From: JAEUIX01 sp964611125
Lineage (GTDB): Bacteria; Planctomycetota; Phycisphaerae; Phycisphaerales; UBA1924
DNA: 64,000 nucleotides
Assembly: GCA_964611125.1 (NCBI GenBank)
Contig: CAZSZO010000015.1
Coordinates: forward strand, 12,881 to 76,880
Direction of reading: 5' to 3'
The first letter of the stretch is position 1. Every line of letters begins with the position of its first letter. The position numbers were made by a program, and so were the translations under genes. Of the stretch, positions 35,092 to 43,510 are shown one piece after another. The notes under the pieces are model-generated. The model searched no databases and was not told where the DNA came from. It saw only the letters and a list, made by a program, of their open reading frames with translations.

Positions 35092-35123
35092 GCCGGCACT
35101 ATACCGCGGCGAACCAGCGGCCC

Positions 35124-35167
35124 AAAAAAGAAAAATCCCAGCGGCGAACGGTCATTTCGTCGCTGGG
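35124..35167 (-). terminator. strong intrinsic terminator (minus strand)
   Basis: On the minus strand, CCCAGCGACGA (35167-35157) pairs with TCGCCGCTGGG (35147-35137) with one A-C mismatch and a 9-nt loop, followed by ATTTTTCTTTTTT (35136-35124). This is the best rho-independent terminator in the window and no protein gene ends immediately before it: the nearest ends at 35449, 282 nt upstream. Confidence 0.85.
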
Positions 35168-35302
35168 TCGAGGGCCGACAAAAACCCTCTTGAGCTCTCT
35201 CTCCCCCGTTCCTTCCTCCCACGTCCAGACGAACCTGGAAGCGGGCTCCGTTGCATTGGGAAGTCTGCGGGGCCGCGGGGGGAAAACCCCTCGCGCGAGC
35301 TT
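35124..35302 (-). ncRNA. candidate structured small RNA, about 180 nt
   Basis: A near-consensus promoter (35336-35309) and the strong terminator (35167-35124) bracket about 180 nt of minus-strand sequence with no plausible gene. The RNA can fold into a rod: AGCTC near its 5' end with GAGCT; CCCCG with CGGGG; CUUCC with GGAAG; and an apical CCAG-GUUCGU-CUGG hairpin. A second hairpin, GAGGG/CCCUC, precedes the terminator stem. Length and rod shape recall 6S RNA, but I see no diagnostic sequence and do not assign it. Open frames across it have no codon pattern like the neighbours. Confidence 0.5.
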
Positions 35303-35308
35303 GAGCCA

Positions 35309-35336
35309 AAAATAGCCCGTCCAAAGCACGTTTCAA
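35309..35336 (-). promoter_or_regulatory. sigma-70-type promoter for the candidate small RNA
   Basis: On the minus strand: TTGAAA (35336-35331), 16-nt spacer, TATTTT (35314-35309). AT-rich boxes of this quality stand out in a 70% GC genome. The predicted start is near 35302. Confidence 0.5.
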
Positions 35337-35448
35337 GCGATTTCGGAACGAGATCCCCCGATTGGCGCAATCTCCGCGCCGCCCCGCCCCAATCAGGCGG
35401 GTGATCCGTCTTGCCTCGGCCCTGGTCCAAGCTCGGACCAACGCCCAC

Positions 35449-35889
35449 CTACCCGATCCGGAAGCCACCCGTCCGGCAGAACCCGATGAACCGGATCAGC
35501 CGAGCCTTGTTCGAGCCGCTGAAGTACTCATAGGGGTTGAACTTCACGAACGGGCTGAGGTACTTGATCGGGTCGCGCCCGGGCAGGTCGATCCGCGAGA
35601 CCACCTTGTGCCCCAGCGCATCATGGTCAGGAATGTCGGGGAGCGACGCCTCCAGGGCCGCCGCGAGCGCCGCCGCGTCGTCCCCGGTCACCGTCTGCCC
35701 GCGCCGGGTCCAGTAGTTCTTGGGGTTCCAGAGCCTGGGCGTCTCCCCATCGGCGGCGACGCCGGTCCACCCGACCGGCTCCTCGGTCCCCGCCGCCCGC
35801 CATCCGTGGTCGGTGGCCAGGCGTAGGACCATCGCCCACGAGGCGTTGTTGACCCGCATGGATCCGTCGCTGCCGTGCAATCGCCGCAT
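35449..35889 (-). CDS. hypothetical protein (small, soluble)
   Basis: 146 residues, no recognised family. It starts MRRLHGSDGSMRVNNASWAMVLRLATDHGW, has an Asp/Ala-rich middle (GDDAAALAAALEASLPDIPDHD) and ends KFNPYEYFSGSNKARLIRFIGFCRTGGFRIG. There is no signal peptide or span. Codon use matches neighbouring genes and the frame is open from an ATG, so it is likely real. Two internal Mets could also start it. Confidence 0.55.
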   Translation of the reverse strand: MRRLHGSDGSMRVNNASWAMVLRLATDHGWRAAGTEEPVGWTGVAADGETPRLWNPKNYWTRRGQTVTGDDAAALAAALEASLPDIPDHDALGHKVVSRIDLPGRDPIKYLSPFVKFNPYEYFSGSNKARLIRFIGFCRTGGFRIG

Positions 35890-35966
35890 GACCGATCCTA
35901 GCCCCGGGGCCCTTCAGCCCCGACGCCAACACCGATACCGGGCTGATTCCGCGCCGACCCGCCGAC

Positions 35967-38093
35967 TCAGTCGTTGGGATTCCGCTGCAGCTTCGCCAGC
36001 AGGAAGCCCACCGCGATGATCACCAGGCCCGCGGCACAGGAGGTCAGCACGAACAGGAAGAAGAAGTCCGCCTGCCCGCCGAAGTTCCAGGGCAGCTTCA
36101 CCTCGCCCTCGATGATCGGGTCGACCAGCGCCCCCACCTTGCCCGCCATCAGGCCCGCGATGAACGACGAGATGAACCAGATCCCCATGAGGCTCGACAT
36201 GTGCTGCTTGGGCGCCGTCTTGGCCACATAGCTCAGGCCCGTCGGCGACAGGATGATCTCACCCACCGTGTGCAGGAAGTAGCACCCGCAGATGTAGATC
36301 ATGCTGACCTTCGACACCCCCGCGTTGAGCTGCAGCGCCGCCAGCATCATCACGACATAACCCAGCCCGACCAGCACCAGCCCGGCCCCGATCTTGAACG
36401 GCTGGGCGATCGACTTGCCCCGCCGCGCCAGGCCCGCCCACAGCACGCCGAAGATCGGCGCCAGCAGGATGATCAGCAGCGGGTTGACCGACTGGAAGTA
36501 CGGCGTGGGCACCTCAACCGAGCCCAGGCGCCGGTCGGTCAGTTCGTCGGTGAAGGTGTTCAGCGACGAACCCGCCTGCTCGAACGCCAGCCAGAAGAAC
36601 GCATTGAACAGCATGTAAATGAAGATCGTCGCCACCGGACCCCGGTCCCCGGGCAGTTGCCGCACGACCATGCTCACCGCGTACGCCACCGAGGCGACCA
36701 CCAGCGTCCAGAAGACCAGCGGCAGGCTCACGAACTCATCGAACTTCCCCAGCACGCCCTGGTGGAAGAGCACCGCGATCACCCCCGCGCCCGCCATCCC
36801 CGCAGGCACGAACATCCAGGCCTTCCCAGTGTGCCCGGAGCTTGTCTCACCGATCCCTGACAGGAACATCGGCTTCCCGAGCAGGTACATCACCAGGCCC
36901 GCGATCATGCCCACCGCCGCGGCGCCGAAGCCGTAGTGCCAGCCGTACTGGCTCGCCAGATACCCGCACACCAGGTTGCACGAGAACGCCCCGAGGTTGA
37001 TGCCCATATAGAAGATGCTGAAGGCCGACTCGCGTCGCGGGTCGCCCTGCGGATACAGCTCGCCCACCATCACCGACACCGACGGCTTGAAGTGCCCTGT
37101 GCCGATGGTGATGAGGGCCAGCCCGAAGACGAACACCGACATCCCCATGTCGTTGAGCGGCATATCGCCGAATCCCGACACGCCCAGGGCCAGGTGCCCG
37201 AATGTGATCAGCAGGGCCCCGACCACCATCGAGCGGTGCGTGCCGATCAGCCGATCGGCGATGAGCCCCCCCAGAATCGGCAGCAGGTACGCCATGCCCG
37301 TATACCAGCCGTAGAGCGTGTTCGCCTCGGCCTTGAGCCACGATCGGCCGCTGTCCACGCGGTTGTAGTCGATCGTCACGATGTAGGGCTTGGCGTCCGC
37401 TCCGCGGTCCGCATCGGGCTTGATCGTTGTCGAGATCACGCTCGTCGAGTCGTTGACCTTGAAGTACAGCTTGTACGCCGGGTTGCCCCCCTCCGCCTTC
37501 TTGGGGTCCTGCGCGATCTCCTCGGCCGAATAAGGCCGCTTGAACCGCATCACCAGCTTGATCGGCGTGCCGCTCGGGTTGGTCACCCGGTAGCGGATCG
37601 CTTCGCCCGCCGCCCGTTCGCCCTGCTTGGCGGCCATCACCGCCCCGGTCAGCCCGGCGCCCGTCGGCGTATACACGTCCGCCGTCTTCTGGACCCGCTC
37701 AAACTGCAGCAGCGAGACGTCGTTGGCCAGTTTCTCGCCCTCGCCCGGGGCCTTCCCTTCGCCCACCACCACCGTCAGGGGCATCTCCAGCAGCACCTTC
37801 CGGGCCGCGGCGCTCGGGTTCGCTTCCTTCTGCTGCTTGGTCAACTCCGCCGTCTGCTCGATCTCCAGCGTGTTGGTGTACGAGCCCGACGGCAACTGGT
37901 GCGCCGCCAGCGCCGCCGTGAGGTACAGCACCAGCAGCCCGCGCATCCCGTAGTACGAGAAACGCTCCCACATCTCCACCAGGAACAGCAGGAACAACCC
38001 CGGCGGATGCCCCAGAACCGTGCGACCGCCCCCCACACCACCCCCCGCACCGCCCGCCCCCCCGCCCGTCCCAGTGCTGACTGTCATGCTCAT
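35967..38093 (-). CDS. POT/PTR family proton-dependent oligopeptide transporter with large loop insertion
   Basis: 708 residues; family members are usually 450-600. The first span ends with the POT motif EMWERFSYYGMRGLLVLYL (residues 40-58). In normal members the second span follows within about 30 residues; here about 190 hydrophilic residues intervene (about 66-255), including YRVTNPSGTPIKLVMRFKRP and a beta-like segment, before YGWYTGMAYLLPILGGLIADRLIG. The second POT motif (GTGHFKPSVSVMVGELY) is intact. The N-terminus is Gly-rich (GTGGGAGGAGGGVGGG) from a G-run. Start ATG 38093 has GGGAG 8 nt upstream. It imports di/tripeptides with protons; the inserted loop should face the periplasm. 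Confidence 0.9.
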   Translation of the reverse strand: MSMTVSTGTGGGAGGAGGGVGGGRTVLGHPPGLFLLFLVEMWERFSYYGMRGLLVLYLTAALAAHQLPSGSYTNTLEIEQTAELTKQQKEANPSAAARKVLLEMPLTVVVGEGKAPGEGEKLANDVSLLQFERVQKTADVYTPTGAGLTGAVMAAKQGERAAGEAIRYRVTNPSGTPIKLVMRFKRPYSAEEIAQDPKKAEGGNPAYKLYFKVNDSTSVISTTIKPDADRGADAKPYIVTIDYNRVDSGRSWLKAEANTLYGWYTGMAYLLPILGGLIADRLIGTHRSMVVGALLITFGHLALGVSGFGDMPLNDMGMSVFVFGLALITIGTGHFKPSVSVMVGELYPQGDPRRESAFSIFYMGINLGAFSCNLVCGYLASQYGWHYGFGAAAVGMIAGLVMYLLGKPMFLSGIGETSSGHTGKAWMFVPAGMAGAGVIAVLFHQGVLGKFDEFVSLPLVFWTLVVASVAYAVSMVVRQLPGDRGPVATIFIYMLFNAFFWLAFEQAGSSLNTFTDELTDRRLGSVEVPTPYFQSVNPLLIILLAPIFGVLWAGLARRGKSIAQPFKIGAGLVLVGLGYVVMMLAALQLNAGVSKVSMIYICGCYFLHTVGEIILSPTGLSYVAKTAPKQHMSSLMGIWFISSFIAGLMAGKVGALVDPIIEGEVKLPWNFGGQADFFFLFVLTSCAAGLVIIAVGFLLAKLQRNPND

Positions 38094-38208
38094 CCGGAAG
38101 TCTCCCGGCAGTCCCGCCCAGCCGGGCCGCCCTTGATCGGCCCGGAGAATAGCCGATTGGGCCCCTCTCCGCATCAGCCCTCCCCCGCGCGCGGGTACGC
38201 TGCTCCCC

Positions 38209-39234
38209 GTGCTGCTCCTCGCCTGTCAGGCCATGGCCACCCGCTTCGAGCTCGTCCTCGCCGGCGACGACCCCGTCCGCCTCCGCGCCGCCGGCGAAGC
38301 CGCCCTCGACGAAATCCGCTACTGGCACGATCGCCTGAGCTTCTTTGAACCCGCCAGCTTCGTCTCCCACATCAACGCCCGCGCCTGCGCCCAGCCGGTG
38401 GTCTGCGACCCCGACTTCTTCAGTCTGCTGGCCCTCTGCCAGGCGGTCTGGACGGCCTCGGGAGGGGCCTTTGATCCCGCCATCGCGGGACTGATGCGAG
38501 CCGCCGGCTTCCGTGATGCGCCCCGCGATCCGGAGGCCCTCACTCGCCTCGCCGCCGCGGGGGGGTTTGCCCAGGTTCAGCTCGACCACGGCCTGCGCAC
38601 CATCCGCTTCCTGCACCCCTCGGTCGCCCTCGACTTCGGCGCTGTCGGCAAGGGCTTCGCCCTCGATCGCGCCGCCGCCGTGCTCCGCGAGTCGGGCGTC
38701 GCCTGCTTCTTCCTCCATGGCGGCGCCAGCAGCGTTATCGCCGGCACGCCCCCGCCGCCCCCTCCGTCCCCGCCTCCCCCGTCCCCCCCGGCCAGCGCCC
38801 CAGGTTGGCCCGTCGCCCTCACCGATGCCCCCTCAGCCCCCGTCGTTCACCTTGCCGACGCCGCCCTGGGCGTCTCGCGCCCCTCGGGCCGCACCATCGC
38901 GGCCAGCGAGCCCGGCGGCCCCAGCGGCCCTGCCCTTGGCCACGTGCTCGACCCGCGCACCGGCGCCTCCGCCAGCGGGCTCGCCGTCGCTGCGGTCCTC
39001 GGCCCGAGCGCCGCGCTGTGCGATGCCTGGTCGACCGCGCTTCTGGTGCTCACATCGCCGCCACCCCCGCCCGCCCTGCCGGTTGAATACTCGTGCATCA
39101 CCGCCGCGCCTGACCCGGATCACGATGGACGATTCACCTGGCGGACGGCCGGTCCGCAATCGAGTACGCTTTTCCACGCGCCGGAATCACCCGGCGCCCC
39201 CGGCACACCCGGCACACCCGGCGCAACCGGCTAA
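38209..39234 (+). CDS. apbE: FAD:protein FMN transferase
   Basis: 341 residues. ApbE attaches FMN covalently to Thr/Ser of periplasmic or membrane flavoproteins. Motifs: MATRFELVLAG start, DRLSFFEPASFVSHIN, SGGAFDPAIAGLM, DFGAVGKGFALDRAAAVL, FFLHGGASSVIAG and GHVLDPRTGAS. A Pro/Ser run (PPPPPPSPPPPSPPASAP, about residues 181-198) is inserted after the HGGASSV motif. The C-terminus is a short tail with repeated GAPGTPGTPGATG. Start GTG 38209; ATG 38233 (MATRFELV) is a good alternative. The target flavoprotein is not identified. It is divergent from the POT transporter gene. Confidence 0.9.
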   Translation: MLLLACQAMATRFELVLAGDDPVRLRAAGEAALDEIRYWHDRLSFFEPASFVSHINARACAQPVVCDPDFFSLLALCQAVWTASGGAFDPAIAGLMRAAGFRDAPRDPEALTRLAAAGGFAQVQLDHGLRTIRFLHPSVALDFGAVGKGFALDRAAAVLRESGVACFFLHGGASSVIAGTPPPPPPSPPPPSPPASAPGWPVALTDAPSAPVVHLADAALGVSRPSGRTIAASEPGGPSGPALGHVLDPRTGASASGLAVAAVLGPSAALCDAWSTALLVLTSPPPPPALPVEYSCITAAPDPDHDGRFTWRTAGPQSSTLFHAPESPGAPGTPGTPGATG

Positions 39235-39253
39235 AGCAAGAGGGCCCTTGAAC

Positions 39254-40468
39254 ATGACCGACATCGATCGCCGTTCCTTCCTCGCCGCCGCCGGCGGGCT
39301 CGCCGCTGTCTCCCTCTTGCCCGGTGTGCTCCCCGCGGCGCCGGTGCTCGATGAACCGCTCAAGGTCGGCCTGGTCGGCGTCGGCCGTCAGGGCCGCCTG
39401 CTGCTGGCCGAGCTCGCCAAGCTCAGCGCGGTCAAGGTCGTCGCCGTCTGCGATAACGACGCTCAGCGGCTCACCTCCGCCAAGGGCCGCGTCGCCGACG
39501 CCGAGGGCTTCGAGAGCCACCAGGCCATGCTCGAAAAGGTGAAGGGCCTCTCCGGCGTGATCATCGCCACCCCCACGCATCTGCACAAGGCCATCGCCCT
39601 CGACGCCATCAACGCCGGCAAGCACGTCTATTGCGAGGCCCCTCTGGCCCACACCGCCGATGACGCCAAGGCCATCGCCAAGGCCGCTGCGGGCATCAAG
39701 ACGGTCTTCGCCGTGGGGCACGAGGGCCGCAGCAACCCCGTCTACGGCCTGGCCCGCTCGTTCTTCCGCACTGACGCGTTCAAGGACATGGTGGCCATGC
39801 GGGCCCACTTCGCCCAGAAGACCTCCTGGCGCGTCCCCGCCAGCGACCCCGCCCGCGAGGCGGCCCTCAACTGGCGGCTTGATCCGGCCCTCTCCACCGG
39901 CCTGATGGGTGAAATCGGCTCCCACCAGATCGATGTCGCCCACTGGTACCGCGGCAAGAACCCCGTCAGCGTCCGCGCCTCGGGCGGCATCCGCCTCCAC
40001 ACTGACGGCCGCAAGGTCCACGACACCGTCCAGGCCGACTTTGAGTTCGAAGACGGCGCCCGCCTCGGGTATTGCGCCACCATCGCCAACTCCTACGAGG
40101 GCCGCTACGAGCTCTTCCAGGGCTCCGCCTCCGCCATCCGCCTCGCTTGGACTCACGGCTGGATGTTCAAGGAGTCCGACGCCCCCACCCAGGGCTGGGA
40201 GGTCTACGCCAACCGCCAGCAGTTCCACACCGATGTCGGCATCACCCTCATCGCCGACGCCACCCAGCTCGCCAGCCAGGGCAAGCTCAAGGACGGCGTG
40301 GGCCTGCAGAACACCCCGATGTACTACGCACTGGAGTGGTTCATCCGCTCCATCGCCAGCGGCAAGCCCGCCGTGTGCACCGCCGAGGATGGCTACCGCG
40401 CCATCGCCGTCGCCCTGGCCGCCAACCGCGCCCTCGCCGAGGGCGGCGAGGTCAAGATCAGCCTCTGA
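39254..40468 (+). CDS. Tat-exported Gfo/Idh/MocA family oxidoreductase
   Basis: 404 residues. Tat signal DRRSFLAAAGGLAAVSLLPG, then Rossmann KVGLVGVGRQGRLLLAEL and VVAVCDNDAQR, the sugar-dehydrogenase-like ATPTHLHKAIALDAINAGKHVYCEAPLAHT (EKP is replaced by EAP, so the usual catalytic Lys of EKPx is Ala) and GEIGSHQIDVAHWYRG. Because of the EAP change, activity may differ from the typical NAD(P)-sugar dehydrogenases. ATG 39254 has GAGGG upstream, 19 nt after apbE. The next gene (haem-motif membrane protein) starts 38 nt after it, so the two may be functionally paired. Confidence 0.88.
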   Translation: MTDIDRRSFLAAAGGLAAVSLLPGVLPAAPVLDEPLKVGLVGVGRQGRLLLAELAKLSAVKVVAVCDNDAQRLTSAKGRVADAEGFESHQAMLEKVKGLSGVIIATPTHLHKAIALDAINAGKHVYCEAPLAHTADDAKAIAKAAAGIKTVFAVGHEGRSNPVYGLARSFFRTDAFKDMVAMRAHFAQKTSWRVPASDPAREAALNWRLDPALSTGLMGEIGSHQIDVAHWYRGKNPVSVRASGGIRLHTDGRKVHDTVQADFEFEDGARLGYCATIANSYEGRYELFQGSASAIRLAWTHGWMFKESDAPTQGWEVYANRQQFHTDVGITLIADATQLASQGKLKDGVGLQNTPMYYALEWFIRSIASGKPAVCTAEDGYRAIAVALAANRALAEGGEVKISL

Positions 40469-40506
40469 ACCCCAACCGCTCGTCTCGCCGCCGGGCAGCA
40501 CCACCC

Positions 40507-41274
40507 ATGGACCACCTTCGCCTCCGCAACCTGCCGTTCCTCGCCAAGCTCGGGCTCACCGCCGTCATCGCGACCTTCGGCATGGGTCTCGCGGCGTCGC
40601 TGGCCCACATTCGCAATCACTACGAAAATCGCGACGAGCGCCCGGGCCTCACCCGCGATGACATCGTCAGCGCCTACGCCGGGCTCAACGCCCCGGCCCC
40701 GCTCCAGGCCATCGTCGAAAACGGCCACCCGGGCGGCGTCCAGGTCGAGCTCAAGCCCGCCGCCAAAGACGCGCTCCTCAAGTGGCTCAAGGCCGACCGC
40801 ATCGCGGAGAACTACGACAACATCGATTTCAGCGACCCTACCCCGCGCGATGTCTTCACCGCCTCGTGCATCAGTTGCCACTCCGGCAAGGGCGAGGACG
40901 CCAAGGCCCGGGCCATCCCGCTCGAATCGTGGGAGCAGGTCAAGAAGTACGCCTTTGCGCGCAAAGTCGAGCGCGTTCCTGACAAAATCAAGGTCATCAG
41001 CACCCACACCCACGCCCTCAGCCTCGCCACCATGTCGGTGGCGGTGGGGGCCCTCGCCCTCGCCACCGGCTGGCCCCGCCTCATCACCGGCGGCCTGCTG
41101 GCCATCATGGGCTTGGGCCTGCTCGCCGATATCAGCGCCTGGTGGCTCACCAACTTCTCCGCCCGCTGGGTCGACATGATCATCGTCGGCGGCGCGGCGT
41201 ACAACGGCGCCACGGCGCTGCTGCTCATCCTGATCTTCCTCGAAACCTGGCGCTGGCGCGAAGCCAAGCGGTAA
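40507..41274 (+). CDS. membrane protein with c-type haem motif
   Basis: 255 residues. N-terminal span (about 13-33), exported domain with one CxxCH haem-c site (ASCISCHSG; Cys121, Cys124, His125), then three spans (about 165-245, including MSVAVGALALATGW and DMIIVGGAAYNGATALLLILIFL). Such fused cytochrome/elongated membrane proteins appear in planctomycetes next to exported oxidoreductases and may carry electrons to or from the membrane. No axial Met is obvious. It follows the Gfo/Idh/MocA gene on the same strand. Confidence 0.75.
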   Translation: MDHLRLRNLPFLAKLGLTAVIATFGMGLAASLAHIRNHYENRDERPGLTRDDIVSAYAGLNAPAPLQAIVENGHPGGVQVELKPAAKDALLKWLKADRIAENYDNIDFSDPTPRDVFTASCISCHSGKGEDAKARAIPLESWEQVKKYAFARKVERVPDKIKVISTHTHALSLATMSVAVGALALATGWPRLITGGLLAIMGLGLLADISAWWLTNFSARWVDMIIVGGAAYNGATALLLILIFLETWRWREAKR

Positions 41275-41291
41275 CGGGCCAAGCGGTAACA
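41263..41291 (+). repeat. 15-bp tandem duplication across a stop codon
   Basis: GCCAAGCGGTAACG (41263-41276) is followed by GCCAAGCGGTAACA (41278-41291). The duplication includes the last codons and the TAA stop of the haem-motif protein, so the gene end was copied into the intergenic gap. The protein is unaffected. Confidence 0.7.
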
Positions 41292-41317
41292 GGCGATGCG
41301 GTCCCAGCGGCGATCTG

Positions 41318-42532
41318 TCAGGCCGCCTTGCTGCGGGGCGCCCACCAGCCGCCCATCTTCTCTCCAGCCCGCCGGGCTGCCCACACCAGCATCAGCACCC
41401 CGGCGCCGACCATCGCGGCGCTGAACCACTGCCCGCGCGACAGGCCCCAGGGTCGCCCCTCTGCAAACTGCGGATCCGGCAGCCGCCACACCTCCGTCAG
41501 GATCCGCAGGGCGCCATAGGCGATGAAGAACCACGCCGCGATCACCCCCGGCTTGCGGGCCTTGGCGGCCACGATCCACAGCGTCGCCCCCAGCACCGCC
41601 CCCTCGGCGAACGACTGGTAGAGCTGGCTGGCGTGCCGGCTGGAGAGCAGCCCCTCCAGTTGCCCGCGGTACTGCCCCGCGTGCTCGATCACCAGCTCGA
41701 TCCCATGCTGCCACGCCCGGTAGGGCTGCTCGGCCGGCGGCCTGAGCAGGGCCGATTCCACCTGCTCGCGCGAGAGCGCCGTGCCGCCCGGCCCACCCCA
41801 GCGGCCCAGGGCGTCCTCCACCAGCTCCCACAGGGCCCGGCGCTGCTCGCCATTGAGCTCCGGCGTGTGACTCTGAGCATCGGCGAAGCCCGGGCGGCTC
41901 CACCCCCGCAGCTCCTGAGGGAATTGCACCGTCCACCACGGCCCCGGCTTACCCGGGGGCGACACCACCGCCCCCAGCAGCTCGCCATTGATGAAATTCG
42001 CGATCCGCCCCAGCAGCAGCCCCGGGCAGGCCATCAGGGCCAGCGTGTCCATCACGTGCAGCGTCGGGCAGACGCCGACCCGACCGCTCGCTGGGGCGGT
42101 CGTCTCCGCCGCCGCCGGGGCCAGCTCCGGCAGGGCCTGCCCCGCAGGGGCCTTGAAGCCCCGGGAGATCCACCATGCCGCGATCGTGAGGCCGATCAGG
42201 CCGCCGTGGCTGGCCATGCCGCCCTGGTTGATCGCCAGCAGGCCCCAGTAGGGGGGCGAGCTGGTGAAGGTGTGAATCAACCGGAAGTCGTACCCCAGCA
42301 GCACATAGCCCAGGCGCCCGCCGACGATCGTCCCCAGCACCACGATCATCATGGCGTCGATGGCCCGGTCGGCCGGGATTCGGCACGTGCCCCGTCTGCT
42401 GAGCCACCGCAGGATCAGCCAGCCGATCACGAACGCCGCGACGTACGACAGCCCATACCACCGCACGCCGAAGGTGTCGGTGAACCGGAACACGAAGGGA
42501 CTGAGGTCATGGAGCCACGCGGCGAGGGTCAT
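41318..42532 (-). CDS. lgt: prolipoprotein diacylglyceryl transferase with insertions
   Basis: 404 residues; typical Lgt is about 260-300. It transfers diacylglyceryl from phosphatidylglycerol to the lipobox Cys of prolipoproteins. Visible: FGVRWYGLSYVAAF, GGRLGYVLL, INQGGMASHGGLIG (His109) and LLLGRIANFINGELLG (Arg175). Two inserts lengthen it: about residues 126-157 (Ala/Pro/Glu-rich) and about 190-285 (including PELNGEQRRALWELVEDAL). The end is KMGGWWAPRSK. ATG 42532. tatD stops 10 nt upstream on the same strand, so both belong to one unit. A lipoprotein substrate is at 62693-63424. Confidence 0.9.
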   Translation of the reverse strand: MTLAAWLHDLSPFVFRFTDTFGVRWYGLSYVAAFVIGWLILRWLSRRGTCRIPADRAIDAMMIVVLGTIVGGRLGYVLLGYDFRLIHTFTSSPPYWGLLAINQGGMASHGGLIGLTIAAWWISRGFKAPAGQALPELAPAAAETTAPASGRVGVCPTLHVMDTLALMACPGLLLGRIANFINGELLGAVVSPPGKPGPWWTVQFPQELRGWSRPGFADAQSHTPELNGEQRRALWELVEDALGRWGGPGGTALSREQVESALLRPPAEQPYRAWQHGIELVIEHAGQYRGQLEGLLSSRHASQLYQSFAEGAVLGATLWIVAAKARKPGVIAAWFFIAYGALRILTEVWRLPDPQFAEGRPWGLSRGQWFSAAMVGAGVLMLVWAARRAGEKMGGWWAPRSKAA

Positions 42533-42542
42533 GGACCCAAGA

Positions 42543-43334
42543 CTATCGCGCGTCGATCCCGAAGAAGCGGGCCGTGTTCGCGTTCAGGTGCTCGTGCAGG
42601 CGGTCAAAGGGCGTGCCCCGGGCCGCCGCGAGGGCCTCGGCCGTCAGGCGGACCATCGCCGGGGTGCAGGGGCGCACGCCCCGCCTGGGCTCAGGCGAGA
42701 GGTAGGGGGCATCGGTCTCGACCATGATGCGGTCGTCGGGCGCCAGGCGGGCCGCCTCGCGGACCTCCTGGGCGTTGCGATACGTGAGCACGCCGGTGAA
42801 CGAGACCATGGCCCCGAAGTCCAGCAGGCTCCGCATGTCCGCCGGGCTGCCTGTGAAGCAGTGAAACACGAACCGCTCCGGCGCCAGCCCGCTGGACTTC
42901 AGCACCGGGATGAGGTCGCTGAACGCCTCGCGGCAGTGGAGCACGATGGGCTTGCGGAGCGTGGGCGATTCGGCCCCGCAGGCGGCGATGAAGGCCAGTT
43001 GCTCATCCAGCACCGCCCGCTGGAGGGCCCGGCCGGGCTCGGGGTAGTGGTTGTCGAGGCCGAGCTCACCCCAGGCGACGCACTTGGCGTCGCTGGCGAC
43101 CAGCCGCAGGTTCGCCCACGCGTGCGGCCCCTGATCGGCGTATAGCGGGTGAACGCCGGCGGAGCACCAGACGCGGTCGTGCGACTTGGCGATGGCCAGC
43201 GCGTCGAGGCAGTCGGCGGTGGTGGTGCTGATGGTGATGCAGCCGGTGACCCCTTGTTGGGCGGCGTCGGCGAGTGTCCGGTGAGCCGAATCCCTAAAAT
43301 CAGGGAACGTCAGATGGCAATGGGAATCGATCAT
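42543..43334 (-). CDS. tatD: TatD family metal-dependent hydrolase (DNase)
   Basis: 263 residues. TIM-barrel metallohydrolase with 3'-5' exonuclease activity in characterised members. Motifs: MIDSHCHLTFP (metal His4 and His6), CSAGVHPLYAD, AWGELGLDNHY (Glu), KPIVLHCREAFSDLIPVL, RFVFHCFTG and DRIMVETDAPYLSPEP. ATG 43334 is where family alignment begins; the longer frame to 43406 has no good start. It lies 10 nt upstream of lgt, transcribed together. Its 3'-5' exonuclease role near lgt is a common genomic pairing of unclear meaning. Confidence 0.92.
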   Translation of the reverse strand: MIDSHCHLTFPDFRDSAHRTLADAAQQGVTGCITISTTTADCLDALAIAKSHDRVWCSAGVHPLYADQGPHAWANLRLVASDAKCVAWGELGLDNHYPEPGRALQRAVLDEQLAFIAACGAESPTLRKPIVLHCREAFSDLIPVLKSSGLAPERFVFHCFTGSPADMRSLLDFGAMVSFTGVLTYRNAQEVREAARLAPDDRIMVETDAPYLSPEPRRGVRPCTPAMVRLTAEALAAARGTPFDRLHEHLNANTARFFGIDAR

Positions 43335-43510
43335 GTGAAGATTAGTCCTGTCACCTAGCGATGAAGCACGGGGTCGGTCGAGCACCCAGTATTGAGTGAC
43401 AGCCAAGGCTGCACTCCGCGGCGATTCTCGACAACCGTATTAAGTTCACAGAAACTGCTTCTGGCGATAGGAAAAATCGGTAAGCTTGGCTGATCGAACA
43501 GGAGTCTGCG

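Noticed and set aside
35152..35448. Small proteins encoded across the candidate RNA region
   Set aside because: Three overlapping frames are open but none has a ribosome site, known motif or the codon pattern of the neighbouring genes; the sequence is better explained as a structured RNA.
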